From assembly GCA_964626885.1 (NCBI GenBank), contig CAZVJA010000008.1, positions 1-56,665 on the forward strand: a DNA stretch of 56,665 nucleotides. The letters are read 5' to 3'. A program made the translations under genes and the position numbers. Positions 24,218-32,536 of this stretch are shown here, one piece after another. Source of the DNA: CAZVJA01 sp964626885. GTDB taxonomy: Bacteria; Planctomycetota; Planctomycetia; Planctomycetales; Planctomycetaceae. Below the pieces are notes generated by a model. It was not told the DNA's origin. It saw only the letters and a list, made by a program, of their open reading frames with translations, and made no database searches. Every line of letters starts with the position of its first letter. The stretch's first letter is position 1.

Positions 24218-26818
24218 CTATTGCGGTGGCAGTATCGGTCCATCTAACGAATCCCCGGCGCGGCTGTCTCGAAGTTCAACATCACTCTTTGGATCGGGTG
24301 CAGACTCCCGAACTCCTGCCTTCTTCTGTGCAGTATTCGCCTTACTTCCGTTTGCATCCTTGGACCACTCGGCGGAGGAAAGACTCGAATCTCCGCCGCC
24401 GCGGCGCCTCTCGGAAAGTTTCGCAGGATCGATACCCGGCCTCGTATTTTCAGTCCCCTTGAGCGACTCTGCACTCAAGAGGGAGTCGATCGGCGACAGA
24501 GTCGGTGGCCCTTGGAACCGCAACTGAGCCACCGAGATGCCGTCGAGGTCAATATTCGCAAGATCCGGGTAGGCAGCTTCGAGCTCTCCCGGTTTGATCC
24601 AGGCGGCAATACGGACGTTGTCGTCGGCCAAAACGTGCTGGCAATTGAGTGCCGCGAGGCGCGAGTATTCCACGGGCGATCGTTCCGAGATGATTTGAAA
24701 CAGCGCCGCATCCTCATTTTTCAGATTTACAATCGTCTCATCCGCGACTATCGCTGCCTGACCAACCTTCATTCCACCAGCCGGCATTCGCAGACGCAAA
24801 AGCGACTCGGCCTGCCGCAGGGTAACACGCTGGAAGTTGATCGGAACTTCCCGTCCACCCGGAATTGGCTCCGCGAGTGAGACGAAAGCTCCGCCGCCGA
24901 CCTGCAAACAGTTCACGCAGTCGACCGATCGTGGAACATTCGCGAGATGCAGAATCGAATTGTCTGCTGAGAAGAGGGAGTGGAATATCGCGATCCTGCC
25001 TGCATTGCGATCGAGCGGATCAGGCATTTTCCACGCAATTGCAATGGTGCGGCGAGTCGGTCGATTGGCAACCGATGGTGAATCAGCCTTGTGAAGTGAA
25101 ACTATTTCACGCGGCTGATTATGGTCTTTCACCACAAATCGACATCCAACGATTGTCAGGTCTTGTGAAAGTGCCCTCACGAGCGCAACAGGCCCGGAGG
25201 CATTCTCGTTGCCCGGCTCATTTGATGGGTTCTGTATGTTCTCCAGGCGAAATTGGATGTCTTGAAGGATGACTTCGCGTGCGGCGATCTCGAATGGGCG
25301 GCCGCTGACAACGATTTCGGGCGGCGATTCGACGTTCCCTGTCAGAGTCAAAGTACCGACGGAAGTGATCGATTCCGCCTCGTAGGATCGCCCCGGTTCC
25401 AAACGGATGGCTCCCTGCGAATCAGGAGCTGGCAACGGCATCAGCACCAATTGTCCCGTGCGCTCATTCCCAATCCTAACTCTGGTTGCCGCCCGATCCG
25501 CTACATTGGCTTCCGAATCAAGTTTGGCCCCTCTAACCGGTTCTCCGCTTGATGATGTGCCTCCGCCTGATTGGCCGGACCTGACCCACCGCGAAGCCCG
25601 CTCGAAGGTATCTGAGAAACGGTTTGGGAGCCTTAGCAACGAATTATTCGCACCGAGGTCGACCAGTGACAGCGTCGCTCCAGAGAATACAAACGTGAGA
25701 ACAACCAGCGCTGGCCAAACCATCGTCGAACGGGATGGCTTGGTGGACATTCCGGGCGCCTCGACATCGAACATGGACTGAAACCGAGCGAGCCGGCGAC
25801 GATCAGAGCTGCGCGGCGGGCCGATAAGCCGTCGAGCAACTACGAAGGACTCCGGCCGCTGTGTGGGATCAGGTCGCGTGAAGCTCGAAATGAGTGATGC
25901 AAGCGTCTCCGGCGTGTCGGGTGCCCACTCCCGTATATCCGGGATGATTCGGGTCTGATGAGCCGCCAGCTTACCCAGCGGATCACCAGTAATATACGGG
26001 GGACGCCCTGCCAGGAGTTGCCAAAGCAGACAACCCAAAGCGTACATGTCAGAATGAGTCGACGGCGGGTTCCCTGTTCCGATCCGTTCCGGAGCGATTC
26101 CGTCATAAAGATCGGGAGGTAAATGTGCCTGGATTATCAGATCGGGTTGAACACACGCTTTGATTCCCGAGTCGACCAACGCCGCGACTCCTCCGCGCGT
26201 CAATCGAACGTTTGCCGCCGAAATGTCTCCGTGGATGCCCTGCCTCGAATCCAGCTCTGCCAACCCGTCGATCAACTGTCGCGCAATGCTTTCGACAACC
26301 TCGACGGGAAACCGGCCACGGCGGACAAGAAGTTCACCAAGATGCGGCCCTGGAACATATCGGCTGTTGACAAGAAGCCTCCCCCCCTCCTCCAGAGACG
26401 ACTGCGGTCCGATGATCGAGGGGTGAGAGAAACCTTCCAATTGACGCAAGTGCCCCTCAATCAGGTCAATCCAAGCCGGCAATCGATCCACAGGTGGAAC
26501 AAGAACCTTTAGTACGGACCTCTCCATGCCGTCGAGTTGGCGAACCAAATATGTCGCGGATTGTTCCCCATCCCCCAGCTTGTCGTACAGGACGAAGGGG
26601 CCGGCCGACAAACGATCCGCTTGCCCTGACTCCAATATCCGAGCCTGGTAGGGCGTGATTCTCTTGGCTTGCAGCAGCGCGTCGACCCAGACGAAATCGA
26701 AGGCCGGGAGATCACGGGCGAGCCTGCGAACCCGCCGTTTGGCACGGCGGAAATCGCGAGCCGTGCAGATTTTGAGCCGCAGTAGCGTCTCACGCAATTG
26801 CTTGGACGAAGACTCCAT
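24218..26818 (-). CDS. Membrane Ser/Thr kinase-like protein with large extracytoplasmic domain
   Basis: An 866-residue protein. Residues about 75-335 form a protein-kinase fold with K104 in SVLKVLV, an HGD loop (196-198) with catalytic D198 and N203 in ISAANV, a DSG (216-218) in place of DFG, and APE as IAPERIG. The core residues remain, but HGD and DSG are unusual. Weak kinase or pseudokinase activity is possible. A single membrane helix (about 367-386, WPALVVLTFVFSGATLSLV) leads to a C-terminal ~470-residue part rich in short beta strands, with the look of a right-handed beta-helix (VGTLTLTGNVESPPEIVVSGRPFEIAAREVILQDIQF). The start at 26818 has AGGAAAGGA upstream; a TTG at 26860 is the alternative. 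It lies upstream of pyrB on the same strand, with no clear functional link. Confidence 0.75.
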   Translation of the reverse strand: MESSSKQLRETLLRLKICTARDFRRAKRRVRRLARDLPAFDFVWVDALLQAKRITPYQARILESGQADRLSAGPFVLYDKLGDGEQSATYLVRQLDGMERSVLKVLVPPVDRLPAWIDLIEGHLRQLEGFSHPSIIGPQSSLEEGGRLLVNSRYVPGPHLGELLVRRGRFPVEVVESIARQLIDGLAELDSRQGIHGDISAANVRLTRGGVAALVDSGIKACVQPDLIIQAHLPPDLYDGIAPERIGTGNPPSTHSDMYALGCLLWQLLAGRPPYITGDPLGKLAAHQTRIIPDIREWAPDTPETLASLISSFTRPDPTQRPESFVVARRLIGPPRSSDRRRLARFQSMFDVEAPGMSTKPSRSTMVWPALVVLTFVFSGATLSLVDLGANNSLLRLPNRFSDTFERASRWVRSGQSGGGTSSSGEPVRGAKLDSEANVADRAATRVRIGNERTGQLVLMPLPAPDSQGAIRLEPGRSYEAESITSVGTLTLTGNVESPPEIVVSGRPFEIAAREVILQDIQFRLENIQNPSNEPGNENASGPVALVRALSQDLTIVGCRFVVKDHNQPREIVSLHKADSPSVANRPTRRTIAIAWKMPDPLDRNAGRIAIFHSLFSADNSILHLANVPRSVDCVNCLQVGGGAFVSLAEPIPGGREVPINFQRVTLRQAESLLRLRMPAGGMKVGQAAIVADETIVNLKNEDAALFQIISERSPVEYSRLAALNCQHVLADDNVRIAAWIKPGELEAAYPDLANIDLDGISVAQLRFQGPPTLSPIDSLLSAESLKGTENTRPGIDPAKLSERRRGGGDSSLSSAEWSKDANGSKANTAQKKAGVRESAPDPKSDVELRDSRAGDSLDGPILPPQ

Positions 26819-27332
26819 GCCGCCGCAGGTATCCTTTCCTGCCGCCTTACTTTCGGACAACGACAGATGGCGATGATCTTATCCCAAATCGAAGATTTTC
26901 GGGCAAGAGGTACTCCCCAGAGTCGACTTAGAGGTGAGTGGGGAAGCCTACACACTACCATCCCTTCGCCCTTTGGTATTCAGACAGCCGTTCATCCGCA
27001 TTTCCCGGCCGTTCTCCGCCATCGGGAAATATCTCTGAATATCGAGGCCCCTCCGAGCGACACTGCTAGGCCGCAGACCTTGCGCGGAGGCCAAAACCAT
27101 CAAAATCGATGTATTGTTCATGGATTCGCGAATCTGGGACTTTTCAATATTTCCAAAAACTGCAAGAATACCTCGTGTAACGACCGTGCTGCCTTGAAGA
27201 TACAGAACGGTAGCTCTTACAAGTCTCGATGCCGGGTGGAATTGTCGTTCCGGAGGGGTAAACCCCCACGAAACGATTTTGGTCCTTCTCTCCTGCATCC
27301 GATGCTTGTGCGGGTGAACTTGGTTCGTTGTT

Positions 27333-27386
27333 AGGTTCGGCCGTTCACTTACCTGGTATCGATCCGACATTCAGGTTCGACCGGTT
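27333..27386. repeat. Pair of near-identical direct repeats upstream of the CBS-korAB genes
   Basis: AGGTTCGGCCGTT (27333-27345) and AGGTTCGACCGGTT (27373-27386) begin 40 bases apart, close to four helical turns, 90-140 bases before the first start. They could be operator half-sites for a regulator. No known regulator motif matches them in my knowledge. Confidence 0.35.
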
Positions 27387-27422
27387 ACGAAGTCGAATCC
27401 GGGTAAGAATCTAGAGCCCAAA

Positions 27423-27463
27423 AGGCCGGTCACTTCGGCCTGACGATTTCGAGGAAGATCCTC
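27423..27463 (+). promoter_or_regulatory. Tandem leader hairpins, the second covering a GAGGA
   Basis: AGGCCG-GTCACTT-CGGCCT (27423-27441) and GAGGA-AGA-TCCTC (27451-27463) are perfect stems directly before the CBS start at 27475. The GAGGA is the only Shine-Dalgarno-like sequence, lies 19 bases from the start, and is paired in the second stem. This suggests translational control or an unusual initiation site. Confidence 0.4.
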
Positions 27464-27474
27464 AAAGCCCGACC

Positions 27475-27960
27475 ATGACGGAAAAGCCTGGTCAACTGGA
27501 ATTGCGGAGCATTCTGACATCCACAAAAGTGGGTGCGCTATCGCTGGGTCATTGCCTGTCGCTGTCAACGTCGAACACCCTGGCCGACGCGGCCGGTGCA
27601 ATGCGTGGCGCCAGCCATGGTAGCGTTGTCGTTTGTGACAACGGCCGGTTGGTCGGGATTTACACGGAACGTGATCTCCTTCGCGCCATTGGCAGTGTTC
27701 GAAGTCTGGATACCCCACTGGGAGCTGCGATGACCGCCGCCCCCAAAACCGTGACTACGGAAGACACTTTATTCGACGTCACTCGCTCAATGGATGAAGG
27801 GGGATACCGCCGACTCCCGGTGGTGGACGATACCGGCTCGCCGGTCGGCATTGTTGACGTCAAATCGATCGTGCATTTTTTGGTCGAGCATTTTCCCGCC
27901 GCGATTTACAATCAGGCACCCCACGCCCAGTTGCTGACCCGTCGACGCGAAGGGGCGTAA
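27475..27960 (+). CDS. CBS-domain pair protein upstream of korAB
   Basis: A 161-residue stand-alone CBS pair. The first CBS runs from about residue 24 to 85 (HGSVVVCDNGRLVGIYTERDLLRAIG) and the second from about 90 to 145 (GGYRRLPVVDDTGSPVGIVDVKSIVHFLVEHFP). The TERD and VDVKS positions are where adenine nucleotides bind in Bateman modules. Stand-alone CBS pairs usually sense AMP, ATP, NADH or SAM and act on a partner enzyme. The gene lies 143 bases before korA on the same strand, and a second CBS gene follows korB, so control of the ferredoxin oxidoreductase is a reasonable inference. No catalytic domain is attached. Confidence 0.82.
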   Translation: MTEKPGQLELRSILTSTKVGALSLGHCLSLSTSNTLADAAGAMRGASHGSVVVCDNGRLVGIYTERDLLRAIGSVRSLDTPLGAAMTAAPKTVTTEDTLFDVTRSMDEGGYRRLPVVDDTGSPVGIVDVKSIVHFLVEHFPAAIYNQAPHAQLLTRRREGA

Positions 27961-28103
27961 CTGCATTGCGTTGCAAGATGAACACGCCGAGAACACAACC
28001 CGCCGCTATTTTCCTTCTCAGGACAGTCCTACCGTTGTCGCAGTCACCATCCGCTCAAGGCGGCTGCGCCGTGAGCAGTTTTTCTGCCAGGAGTCGATGA
28101 TCG

Positions 28104-29990
28104 ATGGCTTCCACCGATGTAGCATCAACGCAAAGCTCACCCGCCAAGCAAACGGAACAACGGGATACCGTCGTCATTCGATTCTGTGGCGACAGCGGTG
28201 ATGGTATGCAGTTGGTCGGCACGCAATTCACCAATGTGTCCGCCGCATTCGGCAACGACGTCAGCACGCTGCCGGACTTCCCGGCGGAGATTCGTGCTCC
28301 CGCCGGCTCTCTCGGCGGAGTCAGCGGATTTCAGCTCAGCTTTTCCAGCCAAGACATTTTTACACCTGGAGACGAAGTCGATACGCTCGTGGCGATGAAC
28401 CCCGCCGCGCTCAAGACCAATCTGGCAGACCTCAAACGGGGCGGCACGCTCATTGTCAATGAGGATGCTTTCGACAAGAGCAACCTCTCCAAAGCAGGCT
28501 ACGCCCTCAATCCACTGGAAGACGGCTCCGCGCTGGCAGGATACCGTGTCCATAAGGTTTCGATGACACGGCTCACCCGTGATGCCGTCGAAGGACTCGG
28601 CCTCTCACAGCGGGAGGCGGACCGTTGTCGAAACTTCTTCGCCCTGGGCCTGGTTTATTGGCTCTACGAACGCGACCCCAAGCCGACAGAAGACTGGGTC
28701 CACGCAAAATTCGGTCGCAACCCTGCCATTGTGGAAGCGAACCTCCGGGCAATGCGCGGCGGCATGAATTTCGGCTTTTCAACGGAGTCATTCACCGTTC
28801 ACTACCAGGTTGCCCCAGCACGGTTGGCACCCGGCAAGTATCGAAAGATCACGGGGAACGAAGCCGTCGCTTTCGGTTTGGCGACTGCGGCGACCCTCTC
28901 GGGGAAACAGCTTTTGTACTCGGGCTACCCCATCACCCCCGCCAGCGACATTCTGCACGAGTTGTCGAAGCTGAAGAACTACAACGTGCGGACGTTTCAG
29001 GCGGAGGATGAAATTGCGGCAATGTCCGCCACAGTCGGAGCTGCATTTGGCGGAAATCTAGCCGTTACGGGAAGCAGCGGCCCCGGCATCTGTCTCAAGG
29101 GAGAGGCGATGGGGCTGGGTATGATCACTGAACTCCCCATGGTCATCATCAATGTACAGCGGGGCGGCCCCAGCACCGGACTTCCCACAAAAACCGAGCA
29201 GTCTGATCTGCTGCTCTCCATGTATGGCCGCAACGGCGAATCACCTTTGCCTATTCTCGCTGCGGCGACTCCGGGAGACTGCTTCGAATTGATTCAGGAA
29301 GCGCTCCGCATCGCTGTCGACTTCATGACACCGGTGCTGTTTCTTTCGGACGGGTACATCGCCAACGGCGCCGAACCTTGGCGAATTCCGGCAATCAACA
29401 GTCTGAAGCCGGTCAAATTCCATCACCCGACCGAACCTAACAATACCGATGGTTTCTTGCCGTACAAACGAGACGAGCGGCTCGTTCGACCGTGGGCTGT
29501 TCCTGGAACACCGGGGCTCGAACACCGTATCGGCGGACTGGAAAAAGCCGATATCACGGGGAATGTCGAATACTCCGCTGCAAACCACCAGCACATGACT
29601 CGAACCCGCGACGCGAAAGTAGCCGGTATCGCGAAGTTCATTCCCGAACAGACGGTCGAAGGACCGGAAACGGGCGATCTCCTCGTGATGAGTTGGGGAG
29701 GAACTTATGGCTCGGTGCGCACTGCCGTTCGACAGGCGATTTCGCAGGGAAAGAAGGTCGCGCACACGCATCTCCGTTACATGAATCCGTTTCCGCAAAA
29801 CCTAGGCAAATTGATTGCAAAGTACAAAAAGGTGCTCATTCCGGAACTGAACAACGGCCAACTTCGATTCATGATTCGAAACGAATTCCTTGTCGATGCC
29901 GTCGGCCTCAACAAAGTCGAAGGAAAGCCGTTCCTGGTGTCGGAAATCAGTCAATCCATTTCCAAATTACTGGAAGAACAAACCCGATGA
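28104..29990 (+). CDS. korA: 2-oxoacid:ferredoxin oxidoreductase, fused gamma-alpha subunit
   Basis: A 628-residue subunit of a 2-oxoglutarate-type ferredoxin oxidoreductase, which oxidatively decarboxylates a 2-oxoacid to acyl-CoA with reduction of ferredoxin. The N-terminal gamma domain (about 20-200) begins IRFCGDSGDGMQLVGTQ. The alpha domain follows with KLLYSGYPITPASDILHEL-type wording, FQAEDEIAAMSATVGAAFGG and GPGICLKGEAMGLGMITELPMV. The gamma-alpha order and the length match KorA. The start has AGGAG about 10 bases upstream. The last bases overlap the korB start as ATGA, so the subunits are translationally coupled. Pyruvate or isovalerate versions are less likely given the two-subunit form. 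Confidence 0.9.
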   Translation: MASTDVASTQSSPAKQTEQRDTVVIRFCGDSGDGMQLVGTQFTNVSAAFGNDVSTLPDFPAEIRAPAGSLGGVSGFQLSFSSQDIFTPGDEVDTLVAMNPAALKTNLADLKRGGTLIVNEDAFDKSNLSKAGYALNPLEDGSALAGYRVHKVSMTRLTRDAVEGLGLSQREADRCRNFFALGLVYWLYERDPKPTEDWVHAKFGRNPAIVEANLRAMRGGMNFGFSTESFTVHYQVAPARLAPGKYRKITGNEAVAFGLATAATLSGKQLLYSGYPITPASDILHELSKLKNYNVRTFQAEDEIAAMSATVGAAFGGNLAVTGSSGPGICLKGEAMGLGMITELPMVIINVQRGGPSTGLPTKTEQSDLLLSMYGRNGESPLPILAAATPGDCFELIQEALRIAVDFMTPVLFLSDGYIANGAEPWRIPAINSLKPVKFHHPTEPNNTDGFLPYKRDERLVRPWAVPGTPGLEHRIGGLEKADITGNVEYSAANHQHMTRTRDAKVAGIAKFIPEQTVEGPETGDLLVMSWGGTYGSVRTAVRQAISQGKKVAHTHLRYMNPFPQNLGKLIAKYKKVLIPELNNGQLRFMIRNEFLVDAVGLNKVEGKPFLVSEISQSISKLLEEQTR

Positions 29991-31006
29991 GTGTCGACCT
30001 CCCGGTATTGACCGCCAAAGATTTCGCGAGCGATCAGGAAATCCGCTGGTGCCCGCGCTGCGGTGACTACTCCATTCTCGCCCAGATGAAGAAGGTACTC
30101 CCCACCCTCGGGATCCCCAGGGAGAAATTCGTGTTCGTATCGGGCATCGGCTGTTCCAGCCGGTTTCCGTATTACATGAACACCTATGGATTCCACGGTA
30201 TCCATGGTCGGGCTCCCGCCATCGCAACGGGGCTCAAGCTCAGCCGTCCCGAACTGCATGTCTGGGTGATCACCGGCGACGGTGATGCACTTTCTATCGG
30301 TGGGAATCACTTGTTGCATGTGATTCGCCGCAATGTCGATCTGAAGATCATATTGTTTAATAATCAGATCTACGGGCTGACGAAGGGTCAATACTCGCCG
30401 ACCAGCCCGCATGGTGCACGTACCAAGAGCACGCCCTACGGCTCGGTCGATAACCCGCTGAGCCCCATTTGCGTGGCCATCGGTTCGGAAGCCACTTTCG
30501 TCGCACGCTCGGTCGACGTCGATATTAAACACCTCACGATGGTTCTCGAGCGCGCCGCCCACCATAAGGGGACGGCCTTCGTGGAGGTTTACCAGGACTG
30601 CAACGTGTTCAATACCGGGGCATTCGGATACGCCTCGAAGAAGGAAGAAAAAGACGACAATGTCGTCTATCTCGAACACGGGAAGCCACTCGTCTTTGGC
30701 AAGAATCGCGAGAAAGGGATCCGCGTCAACGAGATGAGCCGTCCAGAAATTGTGACACTCGGCAACGGAGTTTCGGAAGACGACCTGCTGTTTCACGACG
30801 AACAGGCACCGGAACCCTCGCTGGCGTTCCTGCTGGCACGAATGCGGCATCCCGAATTTCCCGAGCCGATGGGCGTCTTCCGAGACGTCGATCGTCCCAC
30901 ATATGACGGAGAGGTCGTCGCGCAAGCGGAAGCAGTAATAAAATCGAAAGGCCCTGGCGATTTGGAAAAGCTCTTCGACGACGGCGACACATGGATTGTC
31001 GAATGA
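29987..31006 (+). CDS. korB: 2-oxoacid:ferredoxin oxidoreductase beta subunit
   Basis: A 339-residue thiamine-diphosphate subunit partnering KorA. Cluster-binding cysteines are seen in WCPRCGDYSIL (CPxCG), GIGCSSRFPYY and the later QDCNVFN. The ThDP-Mg motif is GDGDALSIGGNH followed by LFNNQIYGLTKGQYSPTS. Together these bind one [4Fe-4S] cluster and ThDP. The QYSPTSPHGARTKSTP wording is typical of 2-oxoglutarate enzymes. The true start is the ATG at 29987 inside the korA stop (ATGA). The frame extends 165 codons upstream, but that part overlaps korA and is not coding. A long antisense frame (29951-31270) is a shadow. The second CBS gene follows after 81 bases. Confidence 0.92.
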   Translation: MSVDLPVLTAKDFASDQEIRWCPRCGDYSILAQMKKVLPTLGIPREKFVFVSGIGCSSRFPYYMNTYGFHGIHGRAPAIATGLKLSRPELHVWVITGDGDALSIGGNHLLHVIRRNVDLKIILFNNQIYGLTKGQYSPTSPHGARTKSTPYGSVDNPLSPICVAIGSEATFVARSVDVDIKHLTMVLERAAHHKGTAFVEVYQDCNVFNTGAFGYASKKEEKDDNVVYLEHGKPLVFGKNREKGIRVNEMSRPEIVTLGNGVSEDDLLFHDEQAPEPSLAFLLARMRHPEFPEPMGVFRDVDRPTYDGEVVAQAEAVIKSKGPGDLEKLFDDGDTWIVE

Positions 31007-31087
31007 ACCCTTCTCCGTCGTGACCCGATTGTCCCGGCGGAGGCTCTGGAAGACGGAGAGTGATTTGTCCGTGATGGAGAGGACCTC

Positions 31088-31609
31088 ATGATCTGTCCCG
31101 ATTGCGGCCACGACAATATCGACGGTGTTGACCTGTGCGAAGCCTGTGGTCAACCTCTGGTCCATTTCGATCTGAGCGGCAGTCCTCTCGAGGAGTCGAT
31201 CTCGCGGCATAGCATCAGCGTTCTTGCTCCGAAGAAGCCAGCCACCATCGCGGTTTCCGCAACCGTGCAAGAGGCAATCCGAGCCATGACCGACCGGAAG
31301 ATCGGCTGCGTGCTTGTCGTGGATGGCGAGCGACTCGTAGGCGTCTTCAGTGAACGCGATGTCCTCAACAAGGTTTCTTCAAATCTTTCCGTGCTCGAAG
31401 AACCCGTCGCAAATTTCATGACGCACTCGCCGGCAACGATTCGCAAGCAAGATTCCATCGCGTACGCCCTGCATGCAATGGACCTGGGCGGCTACCGACA
31501 TATGCCCATCGTCGATGAGCATGGTCGCCCCTCGGGAATCATTTCCGTTCGAGACATTCTTCGATTCCTTTGCGTGCAGTTTGCACATATCCGATCGCAC
31601 CTCGCGTAA
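31088..31609 (+). CDS. Zinc-ribbon plus CBS-pair protein downstream of korB
   Basis: A 173-residue protein with an N-terminal zinc ribbon, CPDCGHDNIDGVDLCEACG (two CxxC pairs, residues 3-21), then a CBS pair from about residue 50 to 165. The CBS parts include REAIRAMTDRKIGCVLVVDGERLVGVFSERDVL-type wording and GGYRHMPIVDEHGRPSGIISVRDIL. The family senses adenylates or related ligands. The ribbon could tether it to a partner or to nucleic acid. GAGAGGA lies just before the ATG. Together with the CBS gene ahead of korA it brackets the oxidoreductase, which suggests two sensors with one enzyme target. It is followed 49 bases on by the tandem-receiver-like gene. Confidence 0.83.
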   Translation: MICPDCGHDNIDGVDLCEACGQPLVHFDLSGSPLEESISRHSISVLAPKKPATIAVSATVQEAIRAMTDRKIGCVLVVDGERLVGVFSERDVLNKVSSNLSVLEEPVANFMTHSPATIRKQDSIAYALHAMDLGGYRHMPIVDEHGRPSGIISVRDILRFLCVQFAHIRSHLA

Positions 31610-31658
31610 CAACCGTCGATTAATACACGCTATACGCTTGCTCGTCGGCGAGACATGG

Positions 31659-32504
31659 ATGTCGAACACATATCCGCCTCCATTTCGTGTTCTAATCGTT
31701 GGTAATTCCGAGTCCCGCGAGATGCGTCCCGTCGCCAATTCTCTTGCTCGGATCGCTTCCGACGCGGAAATTATCCAGGCTGCGGACGTAAGAGCTGCAG
31801 TTTCCGCGATCACCGATAACGAGGCTCACATGGACCTCGTGGTGATTTGCCAACAATGGTCCGATGAGTACTTACCTTCCAACACAGATCGGCTGATCGC
31901 CACGGCGCCACTTGCTCGCTTCATCTGTTGCTACGGCCTGTGGTGCGAGTCGGATGCTCGCAATCGAGATATCTGGCCCCCTGCGATCCGAGTTCCAGTT
32001 TCCATGTTTGAGCATCGGCTTCGACGTGAACTCAACATGCTGCGGGGAGAATGTTCACCGTTGCCCCTGACGGCTTCGCGCGACGAAGCCTTTTCGTTCA
32101 GTTTTTCCTCCGAGTATGATGGCGAATCGAATCATAGTTTCTGGTGCGGACACTTGCCTCAACCGCACGTGATTCTGATTCAAACCCCAGACCGCGAACT
32201 TGAGCGCTGGTTGGCTGATCTGCTGACCTCAGCGGGGCATAGGCTCGCGACTCATACTGGCATCGCGGCCGACTTTTCCACCGACGTGATTCTTTGGGAT
32301 CTTGATCCCTGGGATCCTTGCCGGTTGAAAGAAAGGCTGACTGAAGCCGCCGGCTACGAAAATCCGGACACAGCGACCCCGCGAATCATCGGCTTGATGG
32401 GGATGCCTCACCCCGAAGACTCCGACATTGCCCGAGCCCTTGGTGTTAGTTCCATCCTTTCCAAACTTGCACCGATTGACGATATCCTCGCGGCGGTTGG
32501 GTAG
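31659..32504 (+). CDS. Tandem degenerate receiver-like protein
   Basis: A 281-residue protein that I read as two receiver-like folds. The first (about 8-125) has FRVLIVGNSESREMRPVANSL and DLVVICQQWSDEYLP, without the usual phospho-acceptor setting. The second (about 165-280) has VILIQTPDRELERWLADLLTSAG, ILWDLDPWD with a possible acceptor Asp, and a C-terminal SKLAPIDDILAAV with the receiver-type Lys. The match is by pattern only, and I cannot name a family. The start is the ATG at 31659; upstream codons overlap the CBS gene. Its position at the end of the CBS-korAB run suggests a regulatory role, but this is inference. Confidence 0.6.
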   Translation: MSNTYPPPFRVLIVGNSESREMRPVANSLARIASDAEIIQAADVRAAVSAITDNEAHMDLVVICQQWSDEYLPSNTDRLIATAPLARFICCYGLWCESDARNRDIWPPAIRVPVSMFEHRLRRELNMLRGECSPLPLTASRDEAFSFSFSSEYDGESNHSFWCGHLPQPHVILIQTPDRELERWLADLLTSAGHRLATHTGIAADFSTDVILWDLDPWDPCRLKERLTEAAGYENPDTATPRIIGLMGMPHPEDSDIARALGVSSILSKLAPIDDILAAVG

Positions 32505-32536
32505 TCACGCTCGCCGACAAGCACTGAGCCCGATTT

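Larger units (their letters stand above)
26819..27474. other. Long intergenic region before the first CBS gene
   Basis: About 650 bases between divergent genes. The frame at 26948-27370 on the minus strand encodes no recognisable protein. Seen here are a small GGGG-TAAA-CCCC stem (about 27255-27266), a direct repeat AGGTTCGGCCGTT / AGGTTCGACCGGTT (27333 and 27373, 40 bases apart) and two hairpins close to the CBS start. It probably holds the promoter and leader of the CBS-korAB operon. Confidence 0.5.

Noticed and set aside
26948..27370. 140-residue minus-strand frame in the intergenic region before the first CBS gene
   Set aside because: No family similarity, atypical composition, and it covers the repeat and leader structures. 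I treat it as non-coding.
29951..31270. 439-residue minus-strand frame over korB
   Set aside because: korB is fully supported by cofactor motifs in the other direction. The antisense frame has no domain and would overlap the CBS gene too.
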